This document shows, piece by piece, positions 7,352 to 9,974 of a DNA stretch of 9,974 bases. Position numbers and translations under genes: made by a program. The DNA is from an uncultured Blautia sp. (lineage in GTDB: Bacteria; Bacillota; Clostridia; Lachnospirales; Lachnospiraceae). The stretch lies in NCBI GenBank assembly GCA_900765525.1, contig CAAFRY010000083.1:1-9974 (forward strand), written 5' to 3'. Each line of letters starts with the position of its first letter. The first letter of the stretch is position 1. The notes beneath the pieces were generated by a model. The model searched no databases. It saw nothing but the letters and a program-made list of their open reading frames with translations, and had not been told where the DNA came from.

Positions 7352-8068
7352 CTAAAAATCCGCTCTCTGCCCGCCCTTTCTCTGGATTTCAATTAACTGA
7401 TACAGCTTTTTCATGGCTTCCCGGATTCCGCCGGTTTCATCAATCAATCCCTCCCGGACTGCCTCCTCACCTTCCAGCATGGTTCCCACATCTTTCACAA
7501 GCTGTGAATTATCCAGCATCAATTCTTCCATTCGCTCCTGGCTCATCTTGGAATGCTGAGATACAAATCCGGTTATCCTGTCCTGGATTTTTTCCATATT
7601 GCGGTAGGTCTGCATCACACCGATAAACATGCCGTTGCTGCGCACCGGATGGATTACCATGGTGGCACTGGGAACAATAAAGGAGTAGTCTGCAGAAACC
7701 GCCATGGGCACGCCGATGGAATGTCCGCCTCCCAGCACCAGGGACACCGTAGGTTTGCTGAGGGAAGCTATCATTTCCGCTATAGCCAGTCCCGCCTCCA
7801 CATCTCCTCCAACTGTATTCAGCAGAATCAACAGTCCGTCTGTATCCTTACTGTCCTCAATGATAGCCAGTTTTGGCAGCACATGCTCATACTTTGTAGT
7901 TTTGCTGTTGTTTGGCAGACATTCATGGCCTTCCACCTCTCCGATAATGGACAAAAGCTGTATGTGATACTGCTTCTCGTTTTCCTCCAGCATTACTTCT
8001 CCGAAATCCTCTATCTGTCCGTTTTGTTTTTCTGTATTTTCCAGTTTTTCCTTTTTTTCTTCAGACAT
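7352..8068 (-). CDS. tepA: ClpP-family serine protease, TepA type
   Basis: This 238-residue member of the ClpP/crotonase-like protease fold is of the subgroup called TepA (translocation-enhancing) or ClpP-like protease in Firmicutes. The first 35 or so residues are charged and low in complexity. The oxyanion-side motif NTVGGDVEAG lies at 84-93. The nucleophile S117 sits in GGGHSIGVP, H140 in VIHPVRSN, and D193 (LVKDVG) is the likely third member of the triad, so it should be active. No signal peptide or membrane segment is seen, so it is probably cytoplasmic. In B. subtilis the equivalent gene lies just upstream of spoIIIE, and a ClpP-like protease from that locus has been linked to spore outgrowth. 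Here uppP lies between it and ftsK. Its ribosome binding site GGAGG is at the right distance (7 nt) from the ATG but is buried in a perfect hairpin, which suggests controlled translation or transcription. Confidence 0.85.
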   Translation of the reverse strand: MSEEKKEKLENTEKQNGQIEDFGEVMLEENEKQYHIQLLSIIGEVEGHECLPNNSKTTKYEHVLPKLAIIEDSKDTDGLLILLNTVGGDVEAGLAIAEMIASLSKPTVSLVLGGGHSIGVPMAVSADYSFIVPSATMVIHPVRSNGMFIGVMQTYRNMEKIQDRITGFVSQHSKMSQERMEELMLDNSQLVKDVGTMLEGEEAVREGLIDETGGIREAMKKLYQLIEIQRKGGQRADF

Positions 8069-8071
8069 AAA

Positions 8072-8103
8072 AATACCTCCAGTTTTTCTAATCTGGAGGT
8101 ATT
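8072..8103 (-). promoter_or_regulatory. RBS-sequestering hairpin / possible attenuator before tepA
   Basis: Positions 8072-8082 and 8093-8103 are perfect 11-bp inverted arms around a ten-base loop. In the mRNA, the 3' arm contains the tepA Shine-Dalgarno GGAGG, paired with a perfect CCUCC anti-Shine-Dalgarno in the 5' arm. The arm is followed by UUU and then the ATG, giving a total U-run of five. The hairpin starts 19 nt after the yebC stop codon. It could block ribosome access, end a fraction of transcripts after yebC, or both. Confidence 0.75.
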
Positions 8104-8122
8104 ATGTGTATCCCTGCGTATT

Positions 8123-8854
8123 TTATTCTTCATCCCAGTTGTGCCACACATCGGTTACATCGTCATCATCCTCAAGCAAATCCAGGGTTTTCTGAAGATT
8201 CTTCTTATCCTGCTCGTCTGTAAGCGTTACATAGGTCTGGGGAATCATGGCAACCTGTGCTTCTGCCATGGGTATACCGGCTGCTTCCAGGGCCTCTCTC
8301 ACCTTACTGAAATCCTCAGGAGCGGTGATAATCTCAAAGCTGTCCTCTTCTTCTGAGAAGTCTTCTGCGCCTGCATCCAGAGCAGTCATCATCAAATCGT
8401 CTGCGTCCATGTCGCATTCCTCTTTATCCAGGATAATCTGTCCCTTCTGGTCAAACATGAAGGAAACAGAGCCCTGTGTTCCGATATTTCCGTTGCCCTT
8501 GGTAAAAGCGCTTCTCACATTTCCTGCAGTACGGTTTTTATTGTCTGTCAGCGTCTCCACGATAATGGCCACTCCGTTTGGACCGTATCCCTCGTAAGTA
8601 AGCTGCTCGAAATTATCGGCGTTGGCATCTCCTGCTGCCTTTTTGATGCCTCTCTCAATAGTGTCGTTAGGCATGTTGTTGGCCTTTGCCTTAGCGATTA
8701 CATCTCTCAGCTTGCTGTTGTTGGCCGGGTCCGGACCGCCTTCCTTAACAGCAACCACAATCTCTCTTCCGATTACCGTAAAGATTTTTCCCTTCTTAGC
8801 GTCGTTTTTTTCTTTTTTGTGCTTTATATTTGCGAATTTTGAATGTCCTGACAT
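8123..8854 (-). CDS. yebC: YebC/PmpR (DUF28) family protein
   Basis: This 243-residue cytoplasmic protein shows the family's highly conserved N-terminus ([14 protein letters not shown], with KKGKIF and GREI following), the [30 protein letters not shown] helix region around 46-75, and the [14 protein letters not shown] and [15 protein letters not shown] strands of the central domain. Its length is typical. Members have been described as transcriptional regulators. More recent work on the family points to a role in translation, helping ribosomes through difficult sequences such as proline runs; which applies here cannot be read from sequence. The ATG has AAGGAGA six bases upstream, located inside the end of the upstream CBS-domain gene, which it overlaps by 31 nt in another frame. 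The next gene's RBS hairpin follows 19 nt after the stop. Confidence 0.95.
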   Translation of the reverse strand: MSGHSKFANIKHKKEKNDAKKGKIFTVIGREIVVAVKEGGPDPANNSKLRDVIAKAKANNMPNDTIERGIKKAAGDANADNFEQLTYEGYGPNGVAIIVETLTDNKNRTAGNVRSAFTKGNGNIGTQGSVSFMFDQKGQIILDKEECDMDADDLMMTALDAGAEDFSEEEDSFEIITAPEDFSKVREALEAAGIPMAEAQVAMIPQTYVTLTDEQDKKNLQKTLDLLEDDDDVTDVWHNWDEE

Positions 8855-9974
8855 GTCTCTTCTCCTTTTTCTTCCATGGGCAGCTTTTCTACCCTTACTT
8901 TTTGTATTGTATTGTTTTCCACCGCAAGGATGGTAAATAAAAAGCCTTTTGTACGGATTTCCTTATCCTCCGACATATTGGGAACATGGCCCAAAAGAGA
9001 GGTAAGGTAACCGTTCAACGTCTCAAATTCCTCTGTCTCGTCAAAATCAGAGCCCAGCACCTGGTCTACCTGCTCCAGGGGAGTCAATCCCTCCATAATC
9101 AGAGAATCATCGGTCTGTACCTGGATAAAGTCCTCTTCCTCATCATATTCATCCAGAATATTCCCCACGATTTCCTCCAGAATATCCTCCATAGTTACCA
9201 GGCCAAGGGTCTGCCCGTACTCGTCCAGAACAATAGACATATGAATCTTCTTAGCCTGCATACCCTTAAACAAGTCATTGATATTTCTGGTTTCCGGTAT
9301 GTAAGAAGCTTCTCTTATAAGATTGGGAATACTTCGGATAGGAAGATTTTCACAATCTGAAAAAGTCATCTGCTTCATTGCGTCCTTCAGGTGGAGGATA
9401 CCCACGATGTTATCTAAATCCTCCCGGTAAACCGGATAACGGGAATTACTGTTGTTCAGCATAAAAAGCAGAGCCTCTTTTAAAGTAGTCTGCTCTTCCA
9501 CGGCGTTGATATTCTTCCTGTGCGTCATAATATCCTGGGCCTCTGTCTCAGAAAACTCAATAATATTCTGAATCATCTCCGCCTCATTTTCCTCTATGAC
9601 TCCCTTTTCATGGGCATCGTCTACCATAGAGATTATCTCTTCCTCTGTGACTCCGTCCTCCCTGCGGTGAGGGTCTACACCGAATATCCGAACCACGCCG
9701 TTAGATACCTTAGAAATCACAAAAGTCAGAGGCATAAAAATGCACACCATAAAGTGGACAATACCCACTGTCCGGTACACCCAGCGCTCTGGATTGCTGC
9801 TGAAAATCTTCTTGGCCGCTATAACGCCCATAGACATAAGAATAATCAAAGCCAGCACCATTACCACAACTGCTGCGGCTCCCGCCAAAAGCCAGGAGGG
9901 AAGCTGCAGACCCAGCTTCAGTGCGCCTGCGGTAAAGCCCTTATATACATAAGGGGTTATGCTGCGTATTCCAA
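8824..9974 (-). CDS. CNNM/CorC-family (HlyC-type) membrane protein with CBS pair, N-terminus cut by window edge
   Basis: The frame is open to the right edge, so the true start lies outside and about 383 C-terminal residues are visible. The in-frame TTG at 9888 is internal and should not be taken as the start. The visible part begins within the CNNM (DUF21) membrane domain: a hydrophobic helix at about 9897-9810 ([12 protein letters not shown] region), then the SSNPERW motif and another helix ([12 protein letters not shown] region). Two CBS domains follow (DIMTHRKNI through GILHLKDAM, then [13 protein letters not shown] through [15 protein letters not shown]). The protein ends in a CorC_HlyC-type domain ([13 protein letters not shown] through [11 protein letters not shown]). 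Relatives are linked to magnesium or cobalt export and resistance; older names call them hemolysins, without good evidence for lytic activity. The last 31 nt overlap yebC in another frame. Confidence 0.92.
   Translation of the reverse strand, partial: GIRSITPYVYKGFTAGALKLGLQLPSWLLAGAAAVVVMVLALIILMSMGVIAAKKIFSSNPERWVYRTVGIVHFMVCIFMPLTFVISKVSNGVVRIFGVDPHRREDGVTEEEIISMVDDAHEKGVIEENEAEMIQNIIEFSETEAQDIMTHRKNINAVEEQTTLKEALLFMLNNSNSRYPVYREDLDNIVGILHLKDAMKQMTFSDCENLPIRSIPNLIREASYIPETRNINDLFKGMQAKKIHMSIVLDEYGQTLGLVTMEDILEEIVGNILDEYDEEEDFIQVQTDDSLIMEGLTPLEQVDQVLGSDFDETEEFETLNGYLTSLLGHVPNMSEDKEIRTKGFLFTILAVENNTIQKVRVEKLPMEEKGEETCQDIQNSQI

Noticed and set aside
7553..8356. A 267-codon plus-strand open frame spanning tepA, the intergenic hairpin and yebC
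   Set aside because: It lies antisense to two well-supported conserved genes, shows no domain, and has a composition typical of shadow frames.
8824..9888. Taking TTG at 9888 as the start of the CBS-domain protein
   Set aside because: The frame continues without a stop to the right edge and encodes more of the membrane domain, so the gene is simply cut by the window.

Overview
The window looks like ordinary chromosomal core sequence from an anaerobic Firmicute, most likely a Lachnospiraceae-type gut Clostridium (Blautia/Dorea/Ruminococcus gnavus-like). That placement is inferred from an NfnAB-type electron-bifurcating pair, a TepA-type ClpP homologue upstream of an FtsK/SpoIIIE translocase, the strong AGGAGG-type ribosome binding sites and the moderate GC content. 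No species can be named from the sequence alone. All eight genes lie on the minus strand, so transcription runs from the right edge to the left edge. I see no phage, transposase, CRISPR array, tRNA or rRNA.

Read in the direction of transcription, the right part is a chain of six closely spaced genes. First comes a CNNM/CorC-type membrane protein with paired CBS domains, cut at its N-terminus by the window edge. It overlaps the start of yebC by 31 nt. After yebC comes a tepA-like ClpP-family protease whose Shine-Dalgarno sequence lies inside a perfect 11-bp hairpin. A short gap with a plausible promoter leads to uppP (undecaprenyl-diphosphate phosphatase). Next are ftsK/spoIIIE and, 17 nt further on, an unrecognised multi-domain membrane protein (zinc ribbon, charged helix, one membrane segment, TPR-like helices, two chitobiase-C-terminal-like beta domains). 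The shared themes are the envelope and chromosome handling: a lipid carrier phosphatase, a septal DNA pump and a membrane-anchored envelope-facing protein.

A 202-nt intergenic region (2423-2624) carries a very good sigma-A-type promoter and a roughly 100-nt leader. It drives a separate two-gene operon, nfnA-nfnB, the small and large subunits of NADH-dependent reduced ferredoxin:NADP+ oxidoreductase. The two genes overlap by one base (TAATG). The operon ends in a textbook intrinsic terminator (49-98), directly followed by a second, perfect 20-bp palindrome with a GAGA loop (10-53) that shares the terminator's T-tract.

No obviously new multi-gene system is present. The points most worth a second look are the RBS-sequestering hairpin in front of tepA, the 20-bp palindrome after the nfn terminator, the unusual zinc-ribbon/TPR/beta-domain protein behind ftsK, and the His/Cys-rich tail of NfnA whose codons also form the nfnB ribosome binding site.
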